Shown here piece by piece: positions 48,950-57,245 of a stretch of DNA of 64,000 nucleotides. Source of the DNA: Sphingopyxis macrogoltabida (GTDB taxonomy: Bacteria; Pseudomonadota; Alphaproteobacteria; Sphingomonadales; Sphingomonadaceae). Numbering within the stretch: the stretch's first letter is position 1; every line of letters starts with the position of its first letter. The stretch spans positions 3,162,501 through 3,226,500 of the forward strand of contig NZ_CP009429.1 of NCBI RefSeq assembly GCF_001314325.1, in the 5' to 3' direction. The translations under genes and the position numbers were made by a program. Below the pieces are notes generated by a model. It was not told the DNA's origin. It searched no databases and was given only the letters and a program-made list of their open reading frames with translations.

Positions 48950-49555
48950 ATGATGCGATTTTACGGACATATGGGCGGCGGCTGCGGGAAGCGCCACGCC
49001 ATGCATCGCGGCGGCCGCGGACGCGGTTTCGGTCATGGCTTCGGCCGCGGCTTCGGCGGGCGTCACGGCCATGACGACGAAGGGCGCGGTCCGCGCCGGC
49101 GGATGTTCGACAGCGGCGAACTGCGGCTCGTGCTGCTCAAGCTGATCGCCGACGAACCGCGCCACGGCTACGACCTCATTCGCCAGATCGAGGAACTGAC
49201 CGGCGGCGCCTATGCCCCCAGCCCCGGGGTCATCTACCCCACGCTGACGCTGCTCGACGACATGGGCCAGATTGAGGCGCAACAGAGCGACGGAGCCAAG
49301 AAGCTGTTCGCGATTACCGACGACGGCCGGTCCGAACTCGACGCGAACGCCGGACTGGTCGACGGGCTGATCGCCCGCCTCGCCGCGATCGGCGAGGAAC
49401 GGCAGCGCACGGATTCGGCTTCGGTGCGCCGCGCCATGGGCAATTTGCGGCAGGTGCTGGTCGACCGGCTCGGCCATCGCGATGTCGCTCAGGAAACCCT
49501 GCACGCCGTCGTCGCGCTGATCGACGAAGCCGCGCAGAAAATCGAGCGGCTGTGA
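48950..49555 (+). CDS. PadR family regulator with His/Gly/Arg-rich N-terminus (YqjI-like)
   Basis: Winged-helix regulator of 201 residues. The first 50 residues are rich in Gly, His and Arg (GHMGGGCGKRHAMHRGG, GFGGRHGHDDEGRG), a possible metal-binding segment; the PadR domain follows (ELRLVLLKLIADEPRHGYDL, PSPGVIYPTLTLLDDMG). E. coli YqjI has the same plan, is nickel-responsive and controls a ferric-siderophore reductase. The next gene (DUF2218) fits an iron/siderophore setting. Two ATGs (48950, 48953) are usable. Confidence 0.87.
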   Translation: MMRFYGHMGGGCGKRHAMHRGGRGRGFGHGFGRGFGGRHGHDDEGRGPRRRMFDSGELRLVLLKLIADEPRHGYDLIRQIEELTGGAYAPSPGVIYPTLTLLDDMGQIEAQQSDGAKKLFAITDDGRSELDANAGLVDGLIARLAAIGEERQRTDSASVRRAMGNLRQVLVDRLGHRDVAQETLHAVVALIDEAAQKIERL

Positions 49556-49875
49556 TGACGATATCCGCTACCGCAAATGTGCCGACTGCGCATGCGAGCA
49601 AATATCTGCAGCAGCTATGCAAGCACTGGCAGCATAACCTTGCCGTCGAGTTCACCGCCGAACATGGCACGGTGACTTTCCCGAAGGACGCGCGCGGCGC
49701 CGACTGGCCCGGCGACGGACTGGTCACCTTCGATGCCGGACCCGACGCGCTCGCGGTCCGCGTCGACGCCAGCGTCGACGGGCAGCTCGAGGGACTGAAA
49801 GGCGCCGTCGCGCGCCACCTCGACCGCTTCGCCTTTCGCGAAGCGCCGCTGACCTTCGACTGGCAGGCGCTCTAG
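49555..49875 (+). CDS. DUF2218 family protein
   Basis: A 106-residue cytosolic protein of the DUF2218 family (ATANVPTAHASKYLQQLCKH, GTVTFPKDARGADWPGDG, HLDRFAFREAPLTFDW). In other bacteria this domain is fused to or encoded with siderophore-interacting flavoproteins. Its ATG overlaps the PadR stop (TGATG), so it is cotranscribed and probably autoregulated with it. No siderophore reductase gene follows. Confidence 0.85.
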   Translation: MTISATANVPTAHASKYLQQLCKHWQHNLAVEFTAEHGTVTFPKDARGADWPGDGLVTFDAGPDALAVRVDASVDGQLEGLKGAVARHLDRFAFREAPLTFDWQAL

Positions 49876-49880
49876 CTGTC

Positions 49881-50006
49881 CGTCATTCCGGCCCTTCGAC
49901 TGCCTTGCAGGCGCTCAGGATAAACTTCAGCCTTTGGCTGAAGGCCGGAATCTCGGCTTATGCTCCATGATGCAACGCAAGATCCCGGCCTTCGCCGGGA
50001 TGACGG
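49881..50006. repeat. Intergenic palindromic repeat, family E
   Basis: About 125 bases with ends CGTCATTCCGG and CCGGGATGACGG. It contains CTTCAGCC-TTTGGCTGAAG and ATCCCGGC-CTTC-GCCGGGAT hairpins. Between the DUF2218 gene and the DUF2975 regulatory region. Confidence 0.75.
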
Positions 50007-50024
50007 ATAGATTCATATCGTTTT

Positions 50025-50081
50025 TCGATATTATCGATTGACGATAAACATGAATCGGCATATTGTTTTTCGATAAACATC
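50025..50081. promoter_or_regulatory. AT-rich operator region of DUF2975-XRE pair
   Basis: Palindrome TCGATA-T-TATCGA (50025-50037), then CGATAAACAT twice (about 50042 and 50071) and GTTTTTCGATA twice. Markedly AT-rich against the genome; likely promoter and binding sites for the XRE protein of this operon. Confidence 0.5.
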
Positions 50082-50095
50082 CATCGGAGAATGAC

Positions 50096-50623
50096 ATGTC
50101 GACCGCCAGCCCGGCCCTTCTCGGTGCGACACGCGGCCTGCTCTGGCTCTTCCTCGGGCTGGTCGCCGTCGCCACGCTGCTCGTCCTCACGATCGGCGTC
50201 GCGCTGGCCTTTGCCTGGCCGGAAACGCTCGCCCATTTCAAGGACACCGGCGTTTTCCTCGACGTCGCCTCGGCGCGTGCGCCGCTCGGCTTCATGATGC
50301 TGCTGTTTCTCGCCATTCTCCTCGCCACCGCCTTCATGCTGCGCCAGCTTCAGGCGCTGGTCGCGAGCGCGGCAACCGGCGATCCTTTCGCGCCGACCAG
50401 CGCGCAGCGATTGCGCCGCGTCGGCTGGGCGCTGGTCGTCACGCAGGCGGCGGCACTGCCGATCCACTGGATTTCCAGCCGCATCGTCGCGACCGGCAGC
50501 GACCTCGGCAGTGCCGGCGGCCTGTCGCTTGGCGGGGTACTGGCAATCCTGCTCGCCTTCGTGCTTGCCGCGGTGTTCGAACAGGGCAGCGCGATGCGCG
50601 ACGAACTGGAGGGCACCGTCTGA
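50096..50623 (+). CDS. DUF2975 membrane protein
   Basis: A 175-residue inner-membrane protein with four TM helices (LLWLFLGLVAVATLLVLTIG; APLGFMMLLFLAILLATAFM; about 105-125; GGVLAILLAFVLAAVF). DUF2975 proteins are almost always paired with a small XRE regulator (YozG type), as here. Function unknown. The start at 50096 follows CGGAGA. Confidence 0.88.
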   Translation: MSTASPALLGATRGLLWLFLGLVAVATLLVLTIGVALAFAWPETLAHFKDTGVFLDVASARAPLGFMMLLFLAILLATAFMLRQLQALVASAATGDPFAPTSAQRLRRVGWALVVTQAAALPIHWISSRIVATGSDLGSAGGLSLGGVLAILLAFVLAAVFEQGSAMRDELEGTV

Positions 50624-50832
50624 TGGCGATCGTCGTGAAGCTCGACGATCTGCTCCTCGACCGGCAGATGACGCTCACCGACCTGTCGGAGCGCATCGGC
50701 ATCACGCTCGCCAACCTCTCGATCCTCAAGACCGGCAAGGCCAAGGCGATGCGTTTTTCGACGCTCGAGGCGATCTGCACCGAACTCAATTGCCAGCCCG
50801 GCGACCTGCTGGCGTTCGAATCCGACGGCTGA
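50623..50832 (+). CDS. Small XRE-family regulator (YozG-like)
   Basis: A 69-residue helix-turn-helix protein (VVKLDDLLLDRQMTLTDLSE, TLANLSILKTGKAKAMRF, LEAICTELNCQPGDLL), the short Cro/C1-type form that accompanies DUF2975. Its ATG overlaps the DUF2975 stop (TGATG). Probably binds the AT-rich region upstream of the operon. Confidence 0.92.
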   Translation: MAIVVKLDDLLLDRQMTLTDLSERIGITLANLSILKTGKAKAMRFSTLEAICTELNCQPGDLLAFESDG

Positions 50833-50859
50833 ACACAGCGCGGTTATCCCTCCCCCTCA

Positions 50860-50895
50860 CCCGCCCCGGAATCTTGCGCCGGGGCGGGTTTTCTT
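50860..50895 (+). terminator. Rho-independent terminator of DUF2975-XRE operon
   Basis: Perfect 10-bp stem CCCGCCCCGG / CCGGGGCGGG followed by TTTTCTTTT. Confidence 0.9.
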
Positions 50896-50982
50896 TTGCC
50901 CGCGACGCGGAACGCAAGACATGGCAGGACGTTGGATCGGAGCGGCCCCGTCGGGCCGCTTTTATCGATGAAAGGAACATCC

Positions 50983-51270
50983 GTGACCGATGCCCAGGGG
51001 CTGCTCTGCCCGACCTGCCGCGTGAACCTCACCATGTCGGAACGCCAGGGGATCGAGATCGATTATTGCCCGCAATGCCGCGGCGTCTGGCTCGACCGCG
51101 GCGAGCTCGACAAGATCATCGAGCGCAGCGAGACCGCGAGTGCCCCGGCCCCGCGTGCATCCGCGCCGCCGCCGCAGCCCGAATATCGCGAGCGCGGCTA
51201 CGACGACCGCCACCATGGCAAGCCGTACAAGAAGAAGTATAAAAGCTTCCTCAGCGATCTGTTCGACTGA
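50983..51270 (+). CDS. TFIIB-type zinc-ribbon protein, GTG start
   Basis: A 95-residue protein with one zinc ribbon: CPTC near residue 9 and CPQC about 20 residues later, followed by RGVWLDRGELDKI, the signature of the zf-TFIIB family. The C-terminus is disordered and basic (RGYDDRHHGKPYKKKYKS). Function unknown. GTG 50983 is best placed after AAAGGAACATCC; an in-frame ATG five codons earlier lacks a ribosome site. Confidence 0.8.
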   Translation: MTDAQGLLCPTCRVNLTMSERQGIEIDYCPQCRGVWLDRGELDKIIERSETASAPAPRASAPPPQPEYRERGYDDRHHGKPYKKKYKSFLSDLFD

Positions 51271-51273
51271 TCG

Positions 51274-52671
51274 TCAGCCGATGACCGCGTTCCGGCGCGC
51301 GTAGATGAAATAGACGCCGAGCCCGACGACGTTCCAGACCACGAACCAGAACTGCGTCTGGGCCGGCAGGCTGAAAAACAGATAGATGCAGCCGACCACC
51401 GCGATGCCGCCGACCACCCACGGCAGCGGCGTACGGAAGGTGCGCGGCGCATCGGGCGCGCGGCGGCGCATGATCAGCATGCACACCGACACCGCGCTGA
51501 AGGCGGCAAGCGTCCCTGCGTTGGCCAGCGCCGCCAGTTCGCCGAGCGGGATGAAGCCGGCGAGCACGGCGACGACGAGCGCGGTGAAAATGGTGATGCG
51601 CACCGGCGTCCCGCGCGACGACAGCTTGGCGAGGCTGGCAGGCAGCAGTCCGTCGCGTGCCATGGTGAAGAAGATGCGGCTCTGCCCGTAGAAAAAGGCA
51701 AGGATGACCGTCGGCAGCGCAATGATCGCCGATACCGCCAGATATTGCGCCGCGAGCGGGCTGCCGAGCTGGCGCAGGATCAGCGCCAGCGGCTCGGGGC
51801 TGTTGGCGAAACGTGTATAGGCGATGGCGCCGACCGCGGCGACCGCAACGGCGATGTAGATGGCGACGCACGCAACCATCGATCCGACGATGCCGATCTT
51901 GAGATCGCGGTCGGGGTTCTTCGCTTCCTCGGCCGCAGTCGCGATCGCGTCGAAGCCGTAGAAGGCGAAAAAGATGATCGCCGCCGCCGCCATCACCCCG
52001 CGTTCGACGCCGTCGGGACCCATATGCTTCGCAAAGCCATAGGGGCTGAAGGGTTCGAGGTTCGCGGCATCGAACGCCGGCAGTGCCACCGCGACGAAGA
52101 CCACCAGCGCAACGATCTTGACCAGCACCAGAACGGCGTTGAGCGTCGCGCTCTCGCGCGTACCGACGAGCAGTAGCCCGGCAACGATGGCGATGATCGC
52201 GATCGCCGGCAGGTTAACGATCCCGCCGAGTTCGGGCCCCTGCATCAGCGCCATCGGCACACCCGCCCATGCCTGTAACAGCGGCGCAGCATAACCCGAC
52301 CAGCCGACCGCGACCGCGCTGACCACCAGCGAATATTCGAGGATCAGGCTCCACCCCACGACCCAGGCGAGCAGTTCGCCGATCACGACATAGCTATAGG
52401 TATAGGCGCTGCCCGACGCCGGGATCATCGTCGCCATTTCGGCGTAGGCGAGCGCGGCGCAGGCACAGATCAGACCCGCGATGCCGAACGACAGGATCAC
52501 TGCGGGGCCCGCCTTGTCGGCGCCGACACCGATCAGCGTCAAAATACCCGTGCCAACGATCGCCCCGACGCCAAGCGCAATCAGATGCGGCCAGCCGAGC
52601 GTCCGCGCCAGCGCCTGCCCCTCATGTGGTTCGGGAATGATCGGTTTGCGGCGAAACAGGCTGTCGGTCAT
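51274..52671 (-). CDS. Cationic-amino-acid-type APC permease
   Basis: Inner-membrane transporter of 465 residues with 12 TM helices, APC superfamily. First helix motif GVGAIVGTGILTLIGVGADKAG; ASGSAYTYSYVVIGELLAWV; FFAFYGFDAIATAAEEAKNP; all typical of the CAT/YfnA-type amino-acid permeases. Substrate not determined. Start at 52671 (GGGGAG seven bases upstream), five codons inside a longer frame. Converges on the zinc-ribbon gene with a 3-bp gap. Confidence 0.92.
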   Translation of the reverse strand: MTDSLFRRKPIIPEPHEGQALARTLGWPHLIALGVGAIVGTGILTLIGVGADKAGPAVILSFGIAGLICACAALAYAEMATMIPASGSAYTYSYVVIGELLAWVVGWSLILEYSLVVSAVAVGWSGYAAPLLQAWAGVPMALMQGPELGGIVNLPAIAIIAIVAGLLLVGTRESATLNAVLVLVKIVALVVFVAVALPAFDAANLEPFSPYGFAKHMGPDGVERGVMAAAAIIFFAFYGFDAIATAAEEAKNPDRDLKIGIVGSMVACVAIYIAVAVAAVGAIAYTRFANSPEPLALILRQLGSPLAAQYLAVSAIIALPTVILAFFYGQSRIFFTMARDGLLPASLAKLSSRGTPVRITIFTALVVAVLAGFIPLGELAALANAGTLAAFSAVSVCMLIMRRRAPDAPRTFRTPLPWVVGGIAVVGCIYLFFSLPAQTQFWFVVWNVVGLGVYFIYARRNAVIG

Positions 52672-52728
52672 GCGTGGGCTCCCCATTTTGCCCGCTTGTG
52701 CGATGGGACGGGCCCGAAGGCAAGGCGG

Positions 52729-53370
52729 TCAGGCGGGAATCCGCATGATCGACCGGGCATAAAGCGACAGCGCGGCGGAAAGCAGAACGGCACAGCCATA
52801 GGCCGCCAGCGGTCGCCAGGTCACCATGGCAGCGCCCGCCGATGCGCCGGCCACCAGCCCGCCCCACAGCCCGAGATGCGGCAACCAGTGGCCGTCGCCC
52901 TCGCGCCGTAACGCATTGGCGATCTTTTGCCCCATCTGCACCAATGTTCCGGTCATATAGGTTACGCCGACCACCGCCCCGTCGCGTCCCTCGAACGCCG
53001 CATTGGCGACGCCCATCGCGAGGGCCAGGCAAGCGACAGCCGGCCACCCCGCATCGGCGAGACGCAGCGCGAAAGCCGCGCCCAGCAGCGACGTAACACA
53101 TGCGAGCACCAGCGGCGTCCGTACCCGCCGGAAGCGCGCCGCGATCAGCGAACCGGCAACCACGCCGCTCACGAAGATGGCGATGAGCGCGCCCGCGATC
53201 AGCGCGGCATCGCGCCACTCCGCTACCCCCACCGCAAAGCGGGTCGAGTTGCCGGTCATGAAGGAAACGAAAAAGCCCGCCGATTCGACGAACCCGGTCG
53301 CATCGACGAAGCCGGCAAGCATTGCCGTTCCGACCGCAAGCATCCGAACCCGGCGGTCGAAACGGATCAT
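52729..53370 (-). CDS. DUF1275 (YoaK-like) membrane protein
   Basis: A 213-residue inner-membrane protein with six TM helices. DUF1275 signatures: AGFVDATGF near the start, FFVSFMTGNSTRFAVGVAEW and GVTYMTGTLVQMGQ. Function unknown; the two MTGN/MTGT repeats indicate an internally duplicated fold. 57 bp upstream of the permease on the same strand. Confidence 0.88.
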   Translation of the reverse strand: MIRFDRRVRMLAVGTAMLAGFVDATGFVESAGFFVSFMTGNSTRFAVGVAEWRDAALIAGALIAIFVSGVVAGSLIAARFRRVRTPLVLACVTSLLGAAFALRLADAGWPAVACLALAMGVANAAFEGRDGAVVGVTYMTGTLVQMGQKIANALRREGDGHWLPHLGLWGGLVAGASAGAAMVTWRPLAAYGCAVLLSAALSLYARSIMRIPA

Positions 53371-53374
53371 CGCC

Positions 53375-53662
53375 TCAGACCAGCGCTTCGATCGCTTCGG
53401 CCAGCTTCGCGTCGCGTTCGGACAGGCCGTCCGCGTCGTGCGTGGTCAGCAGGATGTCGACGCGGTTGTAGACGTTCGACCATTCGGGATGATGATCCAT
53501 CTTCTCGGCGATGATCGCAACGCTCGCCATGAAGCCGAAGGCCTGCGCGAAATCGGCGAATTTGAACTGGCGGGTGATGGCGTCGCGCTGCGGCTCGTGC
53601 GTCCACTCGGGGAAGCGGGCAAGGAGAGCGCTGCGCTGCGCATCGTCGAGTTTCTGGACCAT
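53375..53662 (-). CDS. phhB: 4a-hydroxytetrahydrobiopterin dehydratase
   Basis: Pterin-4a-carbinolamine dehydratase of 95 residues; recycles the cofactor of aromatic amino-acid hydroxylases. Active-site block [21 protein letters not shown] with the conserved His-His and later His; [18 protein letters not shown] precedes it. The start is fixed by GGGAGA. Four bases before the DUF1275 gene. A long frame on the same strand runs through it but is not conserved. Confidence 0.95.
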   Translation of the reverse strand: MVQKLDDAQRSALLARFPEWTHEPQRDAITRQFKFADFAQAFGFMASVAIIAEKMDHHPEWSNVYNRVDILLTTHDADGLSERDAKLAEAIEALV

Positions 53663-53713
53663 GTCTTTTCTCCCGCTGGTCAATATCGTGCGGCCGCCAT
53701 AAGGAAGGGCGCG

Positions 53714-54142
53714 ATGAGCGACAAGAGTGCCCTTGACCGATTGCCCGCCGGCTGGACCGGCGGCGCACCCGACGCCGACGCGCTGTTCGCGATGGCGGAG
53801 GCGGCGCTGGAGACGATGCCCGCCGCTTTCGCGCCGCATATCGCAGGCGTCGTGATCGCGATCGAGGAGTTCGCGGACGACGAGGTGCTGGCATCGCTCG
53901 ACATCGAACATCCTTATGATCTGACCGGCCTGTACGAGGGCCGGCCGCTGACCGAGCGTAGCATCGACCAGAGCGGCGGCATGCCCGACCGGGTAACGCT
54001 CTATCGTGTCCCGATCCTCGTCGAATGGATCGAGACCGGCGAAAAGCTCGAATGGCTGGTGCGTCACGTCCTGATCCACGAGATCGGCCATCATTTCGGC
54101 TTTTCCGACGACGATATGCACGCATTGGAAGATATGGCGTGA
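53714..54142 (+). CDS. Zincin-fold metallopeptidase family protein
   Basis: A 142-residue cytosolic protein with the zinc motif [13 protein letters not shown] (HExxHxxG/xxD) near residue 118, typical of the small minimal-MMP-like family found in many bacteria. The rest ([39 protein letters not shown]) matches the same family. Peptide substrate unknown. The frame extends far upstream, but ATG 53714 after AAGGAAGGGC is the start. It ends in a GTGA overlap with ccmA. Confidence 0.88.
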   Translation: MSDKSALDRLPAGWTGGAPDADALFAMAEAALETMPAAFAPHIAGVVIAIEEFADDEVLASLDIEHPYDLTGLYEGRPLTERSIDQSGGMPDRVTLYRVPILVEWIETGEKLEWLVRHVLIHEIGHHFGFSDDDMHALEDMA

Positions 54143-54723
54143 CCGGGCTTTTGCGGCTCGACGACGTGACGTGCATCCGCGGCGACCGGCTGCTCTTCGA
54201 AAAGCTGTCGCTGGTGCTGAACCGCGGCGATGCCTTGTGGCTGCGCGGTCCCAACGGCGCGGGGAAGTCGAGCCTGATCCGCCTTGCCGCGGGGCTGCTC
54301 CGCCCCGCCGCGGGCACGGTCGAGCGGCGCGAGCGGGTCGCCCTGATCGACGAGGCGGCCGCACTCGACGCCGAACTTCCCTTGCGCCGCGCGCTCGATT
54401 TCTGGGCGCGGGTCGACACGGTCGACGGGCATGCCGTCGATCGGGCGATGGCGGACATGGCGCTCGCCCCGCTTGCCGAGGTGCCGGTGTCGATGCTGTC
54501 GACCGGCCAGCGCAAGCGCGCCGCGATGGTGCGGGTAATCGCAAGCGGCGCGCCGATCTGGCTGCTCGACGAGCCTGCGAACGGCATGGACGACGCAGCG
54601 CAGGCGCGGCTCGTCGCGGCCGTCGCGAAGCACCGCGCGAACGGCGGCGCCGTGCTGCTCGCCTCGCATTTCGCGCTCGGCATTCCCGACCTCGCCGAAC
54701 TCGATATGGGCGCGCTGGCATGA
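54139..54723 (+). CDS. ccmA: Cytochrome c biogenesis ATP-binding protein CcmA, GTG start
   Basis: ABC ATPase of the Ccm (system I) haem-handling complex, 194 residues. Walker [11 protein letters not shown], signature [14 protein letters not shown], Walker [14 protein letters not shown] and H-loop LLASHF. The GTG start lies in a GTGA overlap with the peptidase gene. ccmB follows after an unusual 124-base gap filled by a palindromic repeat; ccmC is not found next to them. Confidence 0.92.
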   Translation: MTGLLRLDDVTCIRGDRLLFEKLSLVLNRGDALWLRGPNGAGKSSLIRLAAGLLRPAAGTVERRERVALIDEAAALDAELPLRRALDFWARVDTVDGHAVDRAMADMALAPLAEVPVSMLSTGQRKRAAMVRVIASGAPIWLLDEPANGMDDAAQARLVAAVAKHRANGGAVLLASHFALGIPDLAELDMGALA

Positions 54724-54733
54724 GACGGCTTCC

Positions 54734-54829
54734 GTCATTGCGAGGAGCCGAAGGCGACGTGGCAATCTCCAGCTATCGGCCTTGCGCGAGGCCGATAGCT
54801 GGAGATTACTTCGCTTCGCTCGCAATGAC
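54734..54829. repeat. Palindromic repeat (family F) inside the ccmA-ccmB operon
   Basis: A 96-base element with ends GTCATTGCGAG and CTCGCAATGAC and a perfect 18-bp inner stem (54764-54781 with 54790-54807) around TTGCGCGA. Whole-element palindromy and clean ends suggest a small mobile or REP-type repeat inserted between ccmA and ccmB. Confidence 0.85.
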
Positions 54830-54847
54830 GAGCTCGGGGTTTCCGGC

Positions 54848-55495
54848 GTGACCGCCCTCATCGCCCTGTTCTGGCGCGACCTGCGGCGGGCGTGGGGCAG
54901 CGGCGCGCTGTGGCTGCCGGTGCTCTTCTTCCTGCTCGTCGCGACCGCCTTTCCCTTTGCCGTCGGCCCCGATGCGCCGCTGCTGCGCCGCGCGGGCGGC
55001 GGCATGGTGTGGGTCGCCGCGTTGCTCGCGGCGCTGCTGCCGATCGACCGGCTGGTAAAGCCCGATCGGGACACCGGCGTGCTCGACCAGCTTGCGGTGC
55101 GCGGCTTCGCCGACGAACTGATCGCGGCGGTCAAGATCGGCGCCCATGGCATTGGTTTCGGGCTGCCGCTCCTCATCGCACTTTTTCCGGCGGCGGCGCT
55201 GCTTGCGCAGGATGGCGGGCGCACCCAGTTGCTCGCGGCCGGCATCGCGATCGCGATCCCTGCGCTGGCGTCGCTCGCGGTGCTGAGCGCAGCGCTGACC
55301 GCGAACCACAAGGGTGGCAGCGCGATCGGCGGGCTGCTGATCCTGCCGCTTGCCGTGCCGCTGCTGATCTTCGGCGCCGGGATGCTCGACCCGTCGGGGC
55401 GCGGCGCCATCAAGCTGCTCGCGGCGACCAGCCTGCTGCTGACCATGATCGGGCCGTTCGCGGCAGGCGCGGCGCTGCGGGGGCTGCGCGAATGA
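54848..55495 (+). CDS. ccmB: Haem-export permease CcmB, GTG start
   Basis: Membrane subunit of the Ccm ABC complex, 215 residues and six TM helices. Family positions: LFWRDLRRAWGS at the N-terminus, FPFAVGPD, RDTGVLDQL and PLLIFGAGMLDP. GTG 54848 follows the repeat; a longer frame reading from inside the repeat (ATG-like at 54782) is rejected. It overlaps the next gene (ATGA). Confidence 0.9.
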   Translation: MTALIALFWRDLRRAWGSGALWLPVLFFLLVATAFPFAVGPDAPLLRRAGGGMVWVAALLAALLPIDRLVKPDRDTGVLDQLAVRGFADELIAAVKIGAHGIGFGLPLLIALFPAAALLAQDGGRTQLLAAGIAIAIPALASLAVLSAALTANHKGGSAIGGLLILPLAVPLLIFGAGMLDPSGRGAIKLLAATSLLLTMIGPFAAGAALRGLRE

Positions 55496-55902
55496 CGCGC
55501 CAGTCGCTCGCGCATGTCGCGCTCGTCGTGCGCGACTATGACGAGGCGATCGACTTCTATGTCGGCACCTTGGGCTTCACGCTCGTCGCCGACGACTATC
55601 AGCCCGCGCAGGACAAGCGCTGGGTGCTCGTCGCCCCGCCGGGCAACCCGCCGGGCGGCGCGACGATCCTGCTGGCGCGCGCGACAAACGAACATCAGGC
55701 CGCATTCATCGGCGACCAGTCGGGCGGCCGCGTCTTCCTGTTCCTGCAGACCGACGATTTTGCCCGCGACTATCAGCGGCTGCTCGACAAGGGCGTCAGG
55801 ATCGAGCGCGCACCGCTCGAGGCCGATTATGGGACCGTGGCGGTGTTCCTCGACCTCTATGGCAACAAGTGGGACCTGATCGAGTTTCGCCGACCTGAAT
55901 AA
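55492..55902 (+). CDS. VOC superfamily (glyoxalase-like) protein
   Basis: A 136-residue single-domain vicinal-oxygen-chelate protein: SLAHVALVVRDYDEAIDFYV, metal His in AHVAL, QTDDFARDYQRL, and metal Glu in LIEF at the C-terminus. Substrate unknown; could be a lyase or dioxygenase-type protein. Translationally coupled to ccmB (ATGA), last gene before a terminator. Confidence 0.88.
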   Translation: MTRQSLAHVALVVRDYDEAIDFYVGTLGFTLVADDYQPAQDKRWVLVAPPGNPPGGATILLARATNEHQAAFIGDQSGGRVFLFLQTDDFARDYQRLLDKGVRIERAPLEADYGTVAVFLDLYGNKWDLIEFRRPE

Positions 55903-55935
55903 GAAAAGGGCCGGAGTTTCCCCCGGCCCCTCCCT
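55903..55935. terminator. Bidirectional rho-independent terminator
   Basis: Stem GGGCCGGAG / CCCCGGCCC (one mismatch), flanked by AAGAAAA and CTCCCTT. Between convergent VOC and rplA genes. Confidence 0.75.
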
Positions 55936-55954
55936 TAAATCGTTGCGGTGCCGA

Positions 55955-56653
55955 TCAGGCGCCGGCGACGTCGGCCGTGTCGACCTTCACGCCCGGGCCC
56001 ATCGACGACGACAGCGCGACCTTGCGGACATATTTGCCCTTGGCGCCGACCGGCTTCGCCTTGACGATCGCATCGACGAAAGCGTCGAAGTTCTGGCGGA
56101 GCTTTTCCTCGCCGAACGACAGCTTGCCGAGGCCAGCGTGGATGATGCCGACCTTTTCGACGCGGAATTCGATCTGACCGCCCTTGGCGGCCTTCACGGC
56201 TTCGGCGACGTTCGGGGTCACGGTGCCCAGCTTCGGGTTCGGCATCAGGCCCTTCGGACCCAGCGTCTTGCCGAGGCGGCCGACGATGCCCATCATGTCC
56301 GGCGTCGCGATGACGCGGCCATAGTCGAGGTTACCCGCGAGCATGTCTTCCATCAGGTCTTCGGCACCGACCTTGTCGGCGCCGGCGGCCAGCGCCTTGT
56401 CGGCATTATCGCCGCGGGCGAAGACCGCGACCTTGACGTCCTTGCCGGTGCCGGCGGGCAGCGTGACGACGCCGCGGACCATCTGGTCGGCGTGACGCGG
56501 ATCGACGCCCAGGTTCATCGCGATTTCGAGCGTTTCGTCGAACTTGGCGGTCGCCAGTTCGCGCACCAGCTTGATCGCTTCGTCGACGCCGTGGAGCTTC
56601 AGCGCATCGACCTTGCCCTCAAGGGCCTTCTGCTTCTTGGTCAGCTTAGCCAT
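55955..56653 (-). CDS. rplA: 50S ribosomal protein L1
   Basis: L1-stalk protein of 232 residues that also represses its own operon in many bacteria. Motifs: [35 protein letters not shown] and [20 protein letters not shown] (RNA-binding). Directly downstream of rplK (4-bp gap). Confidence 0.98.
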   Translation of the reverse strand: MAKLTKKQKALEGKVDALKLHGVDEAIKLVRELATAKFDETLEIAMNLGVDPRHADQMVRGVVTLPAGTGKDVKVAVFARGDNADKALAAGADKVGAEDLMEDMLAGNLDYGRVIATPDMMGIVGRLGKTLGPKGLMPNPKLGTVTPNVAEAVKAAKGGQIEFRVEKVGIIHAGLGKLSFGEEKLRQNFDAFVDAIVKAKPVGAKGKYVRKVALSSSMGPGVKVDTADVAGA

Positions 56654-56657
56654 GGGT

Positions 56658-57089
56658 TCAGCCCTCCGTCACTTCGAGGCCCATCGAGCGGGCGCTGCCT
56701 TCGATGATCTTCGTCGCCTGTTCGATGTCGTTGGCGTTGAGATCCTTCATCTTGATCTCGGCGATTTCGGTCAGCTTCGAACGGGCGATCTTGCCGCCGC
56801 TGATCTTGCCGGGCTCCTTCGAACCCGACTTCAGGTTCGCGGCCTTCTTGATCAGATAGGTCGCCGGGGGCGTCTTGGTGACGAAAGAGAAGCTCTTGTC
56901 GGCATAGACGGTGATGATGGTCGGCGTGGGCGTGCCCTTGTCCATGCCATCGGTCGCGGCGTTGAACGCCTTGCAGAATTCCATGATGTTGACGCCGCGC
57001 TGACCGAGCGCCGGCCCGAGCGGCGGCGACGGGTTGGCGGTGCCGGCGGGCACCTGCAGCTTGATGTAGCCGCTGATCTTCTTGGCCAT
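56658..57089 (-). CDS. rplK: 50S ribosomal protein L11
   Basis: GTPase-centre protein of 143 residues. Motifs: [56 protein letters not shown]. Start 57089 fixed by AGGAGG; the upstream in-frame extension (25 codons) is not conserved. In a short operon with rplA; the 156-base gap upstream contains half of a family B palindrome (about 57112-57132). Confidence 0.98.
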   Translation of the reverse strand: MAKKISGYIKLQVPAGTANPSPPLGPALGQRGVNIMEFCKAFNAATDGMDKGTPTPTIITVYADKSFSFVTKTPPATYLIKKAANLKSGSKEPGKISGGKIARSKLTEIAEIKMKDLNANDIEQATKIIEGSARSMGLEVTEG

Positions 57090-57111
57090 GATAGCCTCCT
57101 GTCTTTCTGTC

Positions 57112-57132
57112 GCCCCGGACCGGATCCGGGGC
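57112..57132. repeat. Half copy of palindromic repeat, family B
   Basis: CCCCGGACCGGATCCGGGG-like hairpin in the rplK upstream region; shares the CCGGA..TCCGG core of 13177-13255. Confidence 0.5.
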
Positions 57133-57245
57133 TCAAAATAAGCGGTCGAACAGAAGGGCATCACCCCTTCCTCCCGCGCGGAATCACGCCCTTATCTGAC
57201 GCGAAGCGGCGCCGTTAGCCGCAAAACGGCTGCAAAGCAAGGCTT

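Noticed and set aside
53003..54142. 379-codon frame ending in the zincin peptidase
   Set aside because: The upstream 237 codons are antisense to DUF1275 and phhB; the peptidase starts at 53714 after a ribosome site.
53367..54721. Long minus-strand frames over ccmA and the peptidase
   Set aside because: Arg/Ser-rich shadows; only the phhB part (53375-53662) is real.
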